Source: Tannerella sp. (lineage in GTDB: Bacteria > Bacteroidota > Bacteroidia > Bacteroidales > Tannerellaceae). Taken from it: DNA of 6,856 nt. Under the pieces are notes generated by a model. The model searched no databases and was not told the DNA's origin. It saw only the letters and a list, made by a program, of their open reading frames with translations. Positions 1-6,856 of the stretch are shown one piece after another; position 1 is the first letter of the stretch, and every line of letters begins with the position of its first letter. The stretch covers positions 1 to 6,856 of the forward strand of contig JAITDQ010000058.1 in assembly GCA_031282485.1 (NCBI GenBank). Direction: 5' to 3'. Position numbers and translations under genes: made by a program.

Positions 1-291
1 CAGGCCGTTTGAAAGCAGGCAGACGGTTTCGCGGCTAAAAGTCGAGAACGTCGTAAATCCCCCGCAGAAACCGACGACGAAGAACAGCCTGAAATTACCC
101 GCAGACAGCATCCCGCGTCCGGACATGAAACCCAACGCCATGCCGATGAGCAGGCATCCGCTTAAATTTATCGCCAGCGTGGCAAGCGGGAATCCGTCCC
201 GGATTTTGAGCCAGCGCCATTCGCCGATCAAAAACCTCAGAACCGAGCCAAGCGCACCTCCAAGGGCTACTAAAAGAATCTGTTTCATCAT
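1..291 (-). CDS. crcB: CrcB/FluC fluoride ion channel (3' end beyond window)
   Basis: Small inner-membrane channel that exports fluoride as a dual-topology dimer in the characterised family. The 97 codons seen encode a protein starting MMKQILLVALGGALGSVLRF. Family hallmarks are visible: the glycine-rich first helix with GGALGSVLR (residues 11-19), FPLATLAINLSGCLLIG (34-50) with the pore asparagine N42, and GFCGGFTTFSTFSRE (74-88), which carries the TTFS segment that binds the central sodium ion and the phenylalanines lining the fluoride path. The family is usually about 125 residues, so roughly the last quarter lies outside the window. The start could be either of two consecutive ATG codons (291 or 288); no Shine-Dalgarno sequence decides between them. 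The gene begins 7 bases after the UPF0316 stop codon, so the two are very likely co-transcribed. No fluoride riboswitch was recognised upstream of the pair. Confidence 0.93.
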   Translation of the reverse strand, partial: MMKQILLVALGGALGSVLRFLIGEWRWLKIRDGFPLATLAINLSGCLLIGMALGFMSGRGMLSAGNFRLFFVVGFCGGFTTFSTFSRETVCLLSNGL

Positions 292-298
292 CTGCCGT

Positions 299-859
299 TT
301 ATTTTCCGGGTCGGGGAAATCCGCCGGCCGACGTCATGGCAAAGATGCCTTTCTGCTTCGAACGGATGTCTTCTACGAGATAGAAAGCCTTGGAATCGAA
401 TTTTTCGATTATTCCAACCACTTGCCGGTAGGACTTGCGGCTTACGACCGTTTCTACAATATCGACCTGCGAAACGGAGCCTTCGCCACGTATGAATGTC
501 GAGCCGAAACCGTTGCGGTGAAGTTCTTTTGTAAGGTCATGACCGTAGTTTTTCGCATATACGCGGAACAGAATATATCCGAGCGCTATCCTGTTTTCCA
601 CAAGAATGCCCACATAATTGCCCGTTGCATAGCCTGCCGCATAAGATACGTAATGCAGGAGACTGTTTGCGTGCGAAAATATCTGGGAGATAATTACCAC
701 CCAGATGAAAACTTCAAAAAATCCGACGACCGGCGCCTTGTACCGTTCCCCTTTCGAAACAAATATTATACGTAGCGTACCCAGCGTCACATCGCATATC
801 CGGCCAAAAAAGATGATGACCGGCAATAACCAGGAATGGGTTTCAAATATTTCAAACAT
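299..859 (-). CDS. UPF0316 / DUF2179 family membrane protein
   Basis: A 186-residue protein matching the UPF0316 (YebE-like) family, whose biochemical function is unknown. Three membrane segments are visible at about residues 9-33, 43-62 and 65-87. They include family-type charged positions inside or next to helices: R20 and D23 in GRICDVTLGTLR, and FFEVFIW around E49. The soluble C-terminal half (about 105-178) corresponds to the DUF2179 domain, with the pattern GEGSVSQVDIVETVVSRKS followed by IIEKFDSKAFYLVEDIRS. The length is normal for the family and the frame is intact. The ATG at 859 was chosen because it gives a family-like N-terminus just before the first helix and lies about 18 bases downstream of the likely transcription start. 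It is the first gene of a leftward operon with crcB, which suggests but does not prove a role in ion or membrane homeostasis. Confidence 0.88.
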   Translation of the reverse strand: MFEIFETHSWLLPVIIFFGRICDVTLGTLRIIFVSKGERYKAPVVGFFEVFIWVVIISQIFSHANSLLHYVSYAAGYATGNYVGILVENRIALGYILFRVYAKNYGHDLTKELHRNGFGSTFIRGEGSVSQVDIVETVVSRKSYRQVVGIIEKFDSKAFYLVEDIRSKQKGIFAMTSAGGFPRPGK

Positions 860-883
860 AATCTTGCTTTATTGTTCAGACTG

Positions 884-891
884 CAAAGATA
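884..891 (-). promoter_or_regulatory. Bacteroidetes -7 promoter box for the UPF0316-crcB operon
   Basis: Read on the minus strand the bases are TATCTTTG, an exact match to the Bacteroidetes housekeeping -7 consensus TAnnTTTG. The box ends 24 bases before the ATG at 859, which would give a leader of about 18 bases. No clear TTTG -33 element lies at the usual spacing. Confidence 0.6.
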
Positions 892-905
892 TGCAAGTTT
901 TTTTG

Positions 906-913
906 TACCTTTG
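906..913 (+). promoter_or_regulatory. Bacteroidetes -7 promoter box for smpB
   Basis: TACCTTTG exactly matches the Bacteroidetes -7 consensus TAnnTTTG. It ends 20 bases before the smpB ATG, predicting a leader of about 14 bases. A run of seven T (898-904) lies just upstream. A TTTG -33 motif is not seen at the expected distance, as is common for weak or activator-dependent promoters in this phylum. Confidence 0.65.
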
Positions 914-933
914 CACATTCAAGTGATAATTTT

Positions 934-1401
934 ATGGCAGCAAAAGAAAAGTTAAGTAATAATATTCAAATCAGGAATAAACGCGCATCGTTTGATTATG
1001 AATTTATTGAGACGTTCGTCGCGGGCGTTGTGCTTACGGGGACGGAAATAAAATCAGTCCGTCTGGGAAAAGCAAGCCTTGTCGATACGTACTGTATCGT
1101 CGAACACGGTGAAGTATGGGTTAAAAACATGTATGTGGCGGAATATTTTTACGGTACGTACAATAACCATTCCGTACGCCGCGAACGGAAACTGCTGCTG
1201 AACAAAAAAGAAATACGAAACATTGCATCTGCGGCAAAAAACAGCGGTTTTACGGTTGTACCGGCGAAACTTTTCATAAACGACAAAGGTCTGGCGAAAA
1301 TGGTTATCGCCATTGCCAAAGGAAAAAAAGAATACGATAAACGCCACGCCCTGAAAGAACGCGACGATAAACGGGAAATCAGCAGGGCTTTCATGAAGTA
1401 A
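934..1401 (+). CDS. smpB: SsrA-binding protein SmpB
   Basis: Cytoplasmic RNA-binding protein that partners tmRNA (SsrA) in trans-translation, freeing ribosomes stalled on damaged messages and tagging the nascent peptides for proteolysis. The 155-residue product has the full family pattern: [18 protein letters not shown] (11-28), the beta-barrel segment [23 protein letters not shown] (31-53), [13 protein letters not shown] in the middle, and the basic C-terminal tail beginning [20 protein letters not shown], which enters the decoding centre in place of mRNA. The length is normal for the family. The start is supported by a -7 box 20 bases upstream and by alignment with the usual SmpB N-terminus. 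No Shine-Dalgarno sequence is present, as expected in Bacteroidetes. The tmRNA gene itself is not in the window. Confidence 0.97.
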   Translation: MAAKEKLSNNIQIRNKRASFDYEFIETFVAGVVLTGTEIKSVRLGKASLVDTYCIVEHGEVWVKNMYVAEYFYGTYNNHSVRRERKLLLNKKEIRNIASAAKNSGFTVVPAKLFINDKGLAKMVIAIAKGKKEYDKRHALKERDDKREISRAFMK

Positions 1402-1502
1402 GCGAAGAAAATGCAAGCACACAGGTTGAATTTTAAAATAAAAAACGAAAGCGTACCGGTATTCAAGTAATGCGGTTCCCGCAGAAAAATAATTTATAGA
1501 TT

Positions 1503-2573
1503 ATGGATTATATAGAAATAAAAGGGTATAAATCAATCAAAAATCAGAAAATTGATTTGAAGAATATAAACATTCTCATTGGCGCCAACGGAAGCGGTAA
1601 AAGTAATTTTGTTTCCTTTTTTGAGTTTTTGAATAAACTTTGCAGCAGGAATTTAAATGAATACATTGCGTTGAAGGGCGGAGAGGATAAGATGTTGTAT
1701 GGCGGCCGGGACGTTACGAATGAAATATCTTTTAAAATGGAGTTTGACAGCGGAGCAAACGGTTATTCCGCAAAACTGAAATCGGGAGATACGTCTTTTA
1801 TATTCACGGATGAAAGGTTGATTTATAAGGGAAACAATGGCGTGAATATAGCGTGTAATCAAAATGAAGCAAGGCTAACGGTAACGGATAATCACAGGGC
1901 AAAACAGGTCATTCACTATTTGGAGGGCTTTAAAAAATATCATTTCCATGATACCGGCGCCAAATCACCGTTTACTCAAATGAGTCATATCGAAAACGAC
2001 ATTTATTTCCTGTATGAAAAAGGAGAAAACCTGGCGGCTTTTTTGTATCATGTAAAAGAAACAAAGCCGCATGTATATTTCCGCATGATATTAACAGTTC
2101 AGAGTATTGCTCCTTATTTTTCCGATTTCTTTTTTCAGCCCAACAGGGAAAACTATTTAAGGCTTCAATGGAAAGATAAATATAATAATACGATCTACGG
2201 TGTAAACGATTTGTCTGACGGAACAATCCGGTTTATTGCATTAACGGTTTTGTTTATGCAACCCGAATTACCCAAAACAATTATTATCGACGAACCGGAA
2301 TTGGGACTTCATCCGGCTGCCATTGCAAAGTTGGCCGGATTGATAAAGTCTGCTGCATCAAAGGACTGTCAGGTTATTCTGGCAACACAGTCAGCCGATT
2401 TAATCAGTTACTTTCAGCCCGAAGATATTATAACCGCAGATCGGGAAAACGGAAAATCCGTTTTCAAAAGACTGGATTCCGGGTCTTTGTCTGTATGGCT
2501 AAGCGAAGATTACACCCTTGACGACCTGTGGAAAAGAAATGTTATACTTGCAGGACAACCTGATTACAGATAA
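1503..2573 (+). CDS. RecF/OLD-like AAA family ATPase (AAA_21 type), probable defence-type gene
   Basis: A 356-residue, apparently intact ATPase of the SMC/RecF-like AAA_15/AAA_21 group. It begins with a beta-strand/turn typical of RecF-like proteins (IEIKGYKSIKNQKIDL). Walker A is GANGSGKS at 27-34 (K33 binds phosphates), the ABC-type signature is LSDGT from L237, and Walker B is IIIDEPELGLHP with D263 and catalytic E264. The switch segment is LATQSADL, with Q296 where many relatives have histidine. The insert between Walker A and the signature (about 45-230) would be the coiled or lid region that varies among systems. The C-terminus, with YTLDDLWKRNVI near its end, looks complete. The DUF4276-type gene follows after 3 bases, so the two form one transcription unit. 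ATPases of this type next to DUF4276 or Toprim genes are suspected or known anti-phage modules; that role is inferred here. Base composition is much lower in G+C than in the flanking genes: 20% at 1501-1560 and 37% at 2221-2280, against 53% at 1021-1080 (smpB) and 67% at 3541-3600 (metH). Confidence 0.88.
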   Translation: MDYIEIKGYKSIKNQKIDLKNINILIGANGSGKSNFVSFFEFLNKLCSRNLNEYIALKGGEDKMLYGGRDVTNEISFKMEFDSGANGYSAKLKSGDTSFIFTDERLIYKGNNGVNIACNQNEARLTVTDNHRAKQVIHYLEGFKKYHFHDTGAKSPFTQMSHIENDIYFLYEKGENLAAFLYHVKETKPHVYFRMILTVQSIAPYFSDFFFQPNRENYLRLQWKDKYNNTIYGVNDLSDGTIRFIALTVLFMQPELPKTIIIDEPELGLHPAAIAKLAGLIKSAASKDCQVILATQSADLISYFQPEDIITADRENGKSVFKRLDSGSLSVWLSEDYTLDDLWKRNVILAGQPDYR

Positions 2574-2576
2574 GAC

Positions 2577-2900
2577 ATGAAAAGAGTAATCGTTATTTGC
2601 GAAGGACATACGGAAAGAGAGTTTTGTCAAAAAACATTATATAATTATTTCCTGAAAAAAAATATAGCCATTACAGCTGTTTTAATAAAGAAAAGCAATG
2701 GCGGTATCGTAAAATGGAAATTTTTAAAAGAACAGATCGAAAACCATTTGAAAGAAGATCATGAGGTTTATGTAACGCTTTTATATGACAAGATTGTTTA
2801 TGGTAATATCATTGCCGAAACAATCGGACTTGATCGAATCATAAACAAAAGTCCCCGTTTCGGCAGTTGGATTGGTAAAATCAGTCGGATTAACGGATAA
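2577..2900 (+). CDS. DUF4276 family protein with an apparent internal in-frame deletion
   Basis: A 107-residue open frame that starts 3 bases after the ATPase stop codon. Residues 1-67 match the N-terminal part of DUF4276 proteins: [14 protein letters not shown] (4-17, with the conserved acidic CEGxTE motif), then [11 protein letters not shown] (37-47) and the [15 protein letters not shown] stretch. From about residue 70 the sequence jumps to what I recognise as the C-terminal end of the same family: [19 protein letters not shown] followed by SPRFGSWI. Full members are about 220 residues, so the middle 100 or so, including the later acidic residues of the proposed Toprim-like site, appear to be missing without a frame change. 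The junction lies near bases 2775-2790. In complete relatives the partner is thought to be the nuclease-like effector of the ATPase. This copy is probably inactive, although a reduced functional form cannot be excluded. Base composition is AT-rich (23% G+C at 2641-2700). The family assignment comes from recalled patterns. Confidence 0.75.
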   Translation: MKRVIVICEGHTEREFCQKTLYNYFLKKNIAITAVLIKKSNGGIVKWKFLKEQIENHLKEDHEVYVTLLYDKIVYGNIIAETIGLDRIINKSPRFGSWIGKISRING

Positions 2901-2925
2901 TAAAATTTACAAATGTATGAATGAC

Positions 2926-5900
2926 ATGGAAATCAAAATAAAAAATATTCTCTCGGAGCAGATACTTATCCTCGACGGCGGAATGGGTACCATGATACAG
3001 CAGTACGGCCTGACCGAAGAGGATTACCGCGGAGAGGCTTTCGCCCGATACGAAGGACAAATGCGGGGAAACAACGACATACTGAATATCACCCGTCCCG
3101 ACGTGATCGGCAATATACACCGGCAGTATCTTGACGTCGGCGCGAATATCTTTTCGACAAATACGTTTAATGCCAATTCCATTTCCATGGAAGACTACGG
3201 CGTCCAGTCGCACGTCCGCGAGATAAACCTTGCCGCCGGCCGACTTTCGCGCAAAACGGCGGATGACTATATGAAAGAACATCCCGAAAGAACGGTATTT
3301 GTCGCCGGCTCGATAGGCCCGACGAACAGGACGGCTTCGATGAGCCCGGACGTCAACGACCCCGCTTATCGCGCTGTTACCTGGACGGATTTGTACGATG
3401 CATATTACGAACAGGCGGAAGCGCTGATTGACGGAGGCGTAGATATCCTTCTGTTCGAAACGGTGTTCGATACCTTAAACGTAAAAGCCGGGCTTGATGC
3501 CGCCGTCGAGGTGATGCGGAATAAAGGGCGGGAATGGCCTGTCATGCTCTCGCTCACGCTGTCGGGCAAGGGAGGACGCACGTTCTCCGGCCAGACGCTG
3601 GGCGCCTTTCTCGCCTCCGTTCAGCACGTTCCGCTGATAAGCGTAGGCCTTAACTGTTCGTTCGGAGCGTCCGACATGAAACCTTACCTGAAGGAACTGG
3701 CCGGTATGGCGCCTTATTTCATCAGCGCTTACCCCAACGCCGGCCTGCCGAACCAGTTCGGACAGTATGACGAAACCCCGGAGACGATGGCTGCGCAGAT
3801 AAAAGCCTTTATCGACGAAGGATTGGTGAATATCATCGGGGGATGCTGCGGAACGACGCCTGCGCACATCGCAAAGTATCCCGAATTAGTCAAAGGCGCA
3901 AAGCCGCACAGGCCGGCAGGGCGACAGACCGCGTTGTGGCTGTCGGGACTTGAACTGCTGGAAGTAAAGCCGGAAAATAACTTCGTCAACATCGGCGAAC
4001 GCTGTAACGTCGCCGGGTCGCGCAAATTCCTCCGTCTCATAAAGGAAAAAAATTATGACGAAGCATTGACGATCGCCCGCAAACAGGTGGAAGACGGCGC
4101 CCAAGTCATCGACCTGAACATGGACGACGGCCTCCTCGACGCAAGGCAGGAGATGAAAACGTTTCTTAACCTCATCGCCTCGGAGCCGGATATTGCCCGC
4201 GTGCCCGTCATGATTGATTCGTCGAAATGGGAAGTTATCGAGCAGGGACTGATGTGCGTGCAGGGTAAAAGCATTGTAAATTCGATAAGCCTGAAGGAAG
4301 GAGAGGAGACGTTCCTCCGTCGCGCCGAAAAGATACGCCGGCTGGGCGCGGCGACGGTGGTAATGGCTTTTGACGAACGGGGACAGGCGGATGTGTATGA
4401 ACGTAAAATCGAGGTCTGCGAACGCGCTTACCGGCTGCTTACGGAGAAGGCCGGCTTTCCGCCGCAGGATATTATCTTCGACCCCAATGTGCTCGCCATT
4501 GCTACGGGTATGCCCGAACATAACGGGTACGGGCTGGATTTTATCCGGGCTGCGGGCTGGATAAGGAAAAACCTGCCGCTGGCGAAGGTGAGCGGCGGCG
4601 TAAGCAATCTTTCGTTTTCATTTCGCGGTAACAATTACGTCCGCGAGGCGATGCACGCCGTGTTTCTGTATCATGCCATCCGCGAAGGGATGGACATGGG
4701 CATCGTTAATCCGTCGACGGCGGTTCTTTACGAAGATATAGAGCCGACATTCCGCACGCTGCTGGAAGATGTTATTCTGGCGCGTCGTCCCGAAGCGGCG
4801 GAGGAACTTATTGCGTATGCCCAGGAAAATGCGCAGCAAACGTCCGGCGCACAGGAGAAAGCGCCGGATGCATGGCGCGAACTGCCGCTGGAAAACCGTC
4901 TCGAATATGCGTTGATGAAAGGCATCGGCGATTATCTGGAACAGGACTTGCAGGAGGCGTTGCGGAAATATGACAGAGCAGTCGAAATCATCGACGGCCC
5001 CCTGATGAACGGGATGAACAGGGTCGGCGAACTTTTCGGCGCGGGGAAAATGTTTCTTCCGCAGGTCGTGAAAACGGCGCGTACGATGAAAAAGGCCGTC
5101 GCCGTCCTGCAGCCGGCTATTGAGGCGGAAAAATCGTCATCCGGCGCTTCGAAGGCCGGAAAAGTGGTTTTTGCAACCGTGAAAGGCGATGTGCACGACA
5201 TCGGCAAAAACATCTGTTCCATCGTTCTAACCTGCAATAATTATGAAGTGATAGACTTGGGCGTCATGGTGCCGGCCGAAACGATTTTGAAGACGGTGCG
5301 GGAGGAACAGCCCGACCTGCTGTGTCTCTCCGGGCTTATCACCCCTTCGCTCGAAGAAATGGTTCACGTCACGGACGAGATGCAGAAGGCGGGAATGTCC
5401 ATACCCATTATGATAGGAGGCGCCACAACGTCCCGTCTGCATACGGCCTTGAAGATTGCGCCGCATTATGACTATCCGGTGATACACGTCACGGATGCGT
5501 CGCAAAATCCGCTTATAGCCGCGAAGCTGCTTAACCCGGCGACGCACGACGGTTTCATCCGCGAACTCAATGACGATTATGAACGCCTGCGCAGTCGCCG
5601 GTCGGCTTCCGTTGACGCGAAGCCTTTGCTTTCGCTGGAAAAGGCACGTGAGCATCGCCTCAAAACCGACTGGACTGTTTACAAACCATTTCCACCGAAG
5701 CAAAAGAGTGGGGTAGTGCACAAAATTGATATTCCCGCCGCGGAGGTGATTCCGTATATCAACTGGACGTTTTTCTTTACGGCATGGAGGCTGAACGGTC
5801 GTTATGGCGATTTGACCCGTCTGCATGACTGCGAAGCCTGCCGCGCGGCATGGCTGAACGGACAGCCGGACGGGGAACGGGCAAAAGCAAAGGAGGCATT

Positions 5901-6612
5901 GAAACTGTATGACGACGCCCGGAACCTGCTGGCACGATTGACCGCAGGCGCGGAAGCCATTTACGGTTTTTTCCCGGCAGCAAGCCGCGGTGACGATATC
6001 CGCATCGGAGATGAAACATTCCCGACACTGCGTCAACAGACGGACAACAGTGACGGGCATTGCCTGTCGCTCGCCGACTATGTTATGCCCGAACAGGAAG
6101 AAGGCGAGGACTACGCAGGCGTCTTTGCCGTCACGGCCGGAAAGTGTGTCGAGCCGCTTCGCCGCAAATACGAAGCAGAGCATGACACGTATAACATGAT
6201 GCTTGTTCAGACCCTGTCGGACCGCTTGGCCGAGGCTTCGGCCGAATACCTGCACGAAAAAGTACGCAAGGAATACTGGGGGTATGCATCCGGCGAAAAT
6301 CTTTCCGTCGACGAGATGTTTAAGGCGCATTACCGGGGTATTCGTCCCGCCGTCGGCTATCCTTCGCTGCCCGACCAGGGGCTTATCTTTAAGATAGACC
6401 GTCTGTTGCATCTGGAAAGGGTAGGGGTAAGCCTGACGGAAAACGGCGCCATGTCGCCCGCATCGTCCGTTGCCGGATTGTATTTTTCTCACCCGGAATC
6501 GACCTATTTTATGACAGGCCGCATCACGGAAGAACAGTTACGTGATTATGCCGTCCGCCGGCAGGCGAATGTCGACGATTTGCGGCGATTCCTGGTGAAA
6601 AACCTGAAATAG
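2926..6612 (+). CDS. metH: Cobalamin-dependent methionine synthase MetH
   Basis: Cytoplasmic enzyme that transfers the methyl group of 5-methyltetrahydrofolate through cobalamin to homocysteine, giving methionine and tetrahydrofolate. The 1228-residue product is full length (E. coli MetH is about 1227) with all four modules. The homocysteine/zinc barrel (1 to about 340) has [10 protein letters not shown] near the start and zinc ligands C244, C307 and C308 (GLNCS and GGCCGTT). The pterin-binding barrel (353 to about 615) has [26 protein letters not shown] and [15 protein letters not shown] (556-570). The cap and cobalamin domains (about 655-885) have GDVHDIGKN with cobalt ligand H757, plus [10 protein letters not shown] and GGATTS. 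The AdoMet-dependent reactivation domain (about 900-1228) has [17 protein letters not shown] and [12 protein letters not shown] from R1140. The ATG at 2926 was chosen because [19 protein letters not shown] aligns with the usual Bacteroidales N-terminus. An in-frame ATG at 2917 is possible; a TTG at 2872 would overlap the preceding gene and is unlikely. The gene starts 25 bases after the DUF4276 stop, with no promoter recognised between them. Confidence 0.97.
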   Translation: MEIKIKNILSEQILILDGGMGTMIQQYGLTEEDYRGEAFARYEGQMRGNNDILNITRPDVIGNIHRQYLDVGANIFSTNTFNANSISMEDYGVQSHVREINLAAGRLSRKTADDYMKEHPERTVFVAGSIGPTNRTASMSPDVNDPAYRAVTWTDLYDAYYEQAEALIDGGVDILLFETVFDTLNVKAGLDAAVEVMRNKGREWPVMLSLTLSGKGGRTFSGQTLGAFLASVQHVPLISVGLNCSFGASDMKPYLKELAGMAPYFISAYPNAGLPNQFGQYDETPETMAAQIKAFIDEGLVNIIGGCCGTTPAHIAKYPELVKGAKPHRPAGRQTALWLSGLELLEVKPENNFVNIGERCNVAGSRKFLRLIKEKNYDEALTIARKQVEDGAQVIDLNMDDGLLDARQEMKTFLNLIASEPDIARVPVMIDSSKWEVIEQGLMCVQGKSIVNSISLKEGEETFLRRAEKIRRLGAATVVMAFDERGQADVYERKIEVCERAYRLLTEKAGFPPQDIIFDPNVLAIATGMPEHNGYGLDFIRAAGWIRKNLPLAKVSGGVSNLSFSFRGNNYVREAMHAVFLYHAIREGMDMGIVNPSTAVLYEDIEPTFRTLLEDVILARRPEAAEELIAYAQENAQQTSGAQEKAPDAWRELPLENRLEYALMKGIGDYLEQDLQEALRKYDRAVEIIDGPLMNGMNRVGELFGAGKMFLPQVVKTARTMKKAVAVLQPAIEAEKSSSGASKAGKVVFATVKGDVHDIGKNICSIVLTCNNYEVIDLGVMVPAETILKTVREEQPDLLCLSGLITPSLEEMVHVTDEMQKAGMSIPIMIGGATTSRLHTALKIAPHYDYPVIHVTDASQNPLIAAKLLNPATHDGFIRELNDDYERLRSRRSASVDAKPLLSLEKAREHRLKTDWTVYKPFPPKQKSGVVHKIDIPAAEVIPYINWTFFFTAWRLNGRYGDLTRLHDCEACRAAWLNGQPDGERAKAKEALKLYDDARNLLARLTAGAEAIYGFFPAASRGDDIRIGDETFPTLRQQTDNSDGHCLSLADYVMPEQEEGEDYAGVFAVTAGKCVEPLRRKYEAEHDTYNMMLVQTLSDRLAEASAEYLHEKVRKEYWGYASGENLSVDEMFKAHYRGIRPAVGYPSLPDQGLIFKIDRLLHLERVGVSLTENGAMSPASSVAGLYFSHPESTYFMTGRITEEQLRDYAVRRQANVDDLRRFLVKNLK

Positions 6613-6629
6613 GCGAATGAATTGTTTTC

Positions 6630-6656
6630 TTGTTTCATAAAAAAACCATATCTTTA
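6630..6656 (+). promoter_or_regulatory. Possible promoter of the DUF362 gene
   Basis: TATCTTTA at 6649-6656 differs from the Bacteroidetes -7 consensus TAnnTTTG only at the last base. A TTG at 6630-6632 lies 16 bases upstream as a possible -33 element, slightly closer than usual. The placement in the 71-base gap between the metH stop and the next ATG, 27 bases before that ATG, fits a promoter. Confidence 0.4.
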
Positions 6657-6683
6657 CCCCATTAATTTGCTTATTTATTTAAT

Positions 6684-6856
6684 ATGGAATCATCAAAGGT
6701 ATATTTTACGAATTTGCGGACATCGCCAAGCAGTAATCTTTTGGATAAAATGGAACGCCTTGTTAAAAAGGCAGGTTTGACGACACTGGACTTGAATAAA
6801 AAGTTCACGGCGATAAAAATTCATTTCGGCGAACCCGGGAATCTGGCCTATCTTCG
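6684..6856 (+). CDS. DUF362 domain protein, putative iron-sulfur protein (5' part only)
   Basis: The first 57 codons of a gene that continues past the right edge. The product starts MESSKVYFTNLRTSPSSNLL and continues with DKMERLVKKAGLTTLDLNKK and FTAIKIHFGEPGNLAYLR. This matches the N-terminus of DUF362 proteins, where IKIHFGExGN is a strongly conserved block. Full-length members are about 350-375 residues and usually carry a ferredoxin-like 4Fe-4S pair near the C-terminus, which is not visible here. The molecular function is unknown. The ATG is preceded by an A/T-rich leader without a Shine-Dalgarno sequence. The gene probably has its own promoter rather than being part of a metH operon. Confidence 0.85.
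   Translation, partial: MESSKVYFTNLRTSPSSNLLDKMERLVKKAGLTTLDLNKKFTAIKIHFGEPGNLAYL

Noticed and set aside
125..775. A 216-codon open frame on the plus strand.
   Set aside because: It is antisense to the well-supported crcB and UPF0316 genes, and its product shows no recognisable domain.
1454..1461. 8-base palindrome TACCGGTA upstream of the ATPase gene as an operator.
   Set aside because: A single short palindrome without a second copy or a nearby regulator gene is expected by chance.
1471..1483. Small hairpin TGCGG-TTC-CCGCA between smpB and the ATPase as a terminator.
   Set aside because: The stem has only 5 base pairs and is followed by GAAAAAT rather than a T run, so it does not qualify as an intrinsic terminator. 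It lies 19 bases before the ATPase start, and any role there is unsupported.
1491..1498. TAATTTAT just before the ATPase ATG as a -7 promoter box.
   Set aside because: It misses the TTTG part of the consensus and lies only 4 bases from the start codon, too close for a normal transcript start.
2872..2925. Extended metH start at the TTG codon at 2872.
   Set aside because: The extra 18 residues overlap the DUF4276 coding sequence in another frame and do not look like a MetH N-terminus. The ATG at 2926 aligns with the family.
1435..2945. The 11-base direct repeat AAAATAAAAAA at 1435-1445 and 2935-2945, flanking the ATPase cassette.
   Set aside because: It is tempting as a target-site duplication, but it is low-complexity A-rich sequence in AT-rich DNA, and the right copy lies inside metH codons 4-7. 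Chance is a sufficient explanation.
5227..6492. A 421-codon open frame on the minus strand.
   Set aside because: It lies fully antisense to the cobalamin and reactivation domains of metH. Long antisense frames are expected in G+C-rich coding DNA, and the translation resembles no family I know.

Overview
The window looks like a chromosomal segment from a Bacteroidetes bacterium, most likely of the order Bacteroidales. The evidence is Bacteroidetes-style -7 promoter boxes (TAnnTTTG) before two gene starts, the absence of Shine-Dalgarno sequences (A/T-rich leaders instead), and protein sequences of Bacteroidales type (SmpB, MetH and a DUF362 protein starting MESSKVYFTNLRTSPSSNLL). I cannot name a genus.

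Layout. On the minus strand at the left edge, a UPF0316/DUF2179 membrane-protein gene (299-859) is followed after 7 bases by crcB/fluC, the fluoride channel gene, which runs off the window (1-291). The other genes point right. smpB (934-1401) is transcribed divergently from the UPF0316 gene across a 74-base spacer holding two back-to-back -7 boxes. Next come an AT-rich pair, an intact RecF/OLD-like AAA ATPase (1503-2573) and a DUF4276-type gene (2577-2900) that appears to have lost its middle in frame. A full-length cobalamin-dependent methionine synthase, metH (2926-6612), follows, and then the first 57 codons of a DUF362 protein (from 6684).

How the parts fit. crcB, smpB and metH are ordinary housekeeping functions: fluoride efflux, trans-translation rescue of ribosomes, and methionine/folate metabolism. 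The accessory part is 1503-2900. Its base composition is far lower in G+C than smpB or metH, and it encodes an ATPase plus a small partner, an arrangement resembling two-gene ATPase/Toprim-type anti-phage systems. The ATPase keeps its Walker A, signature, Walker B and switch motifs. The partner keeps only the N-terminal and C-terminal ends of its family, so the system is probably decayed, or is a reduced form. The pair ends 25 bases before metH with no visible terminator or recognisable promoter, so metH may depend on read-through from upstream. I see no CRISPR array, tRNA, rRNA, IS element or convincing intrinsic terminator.
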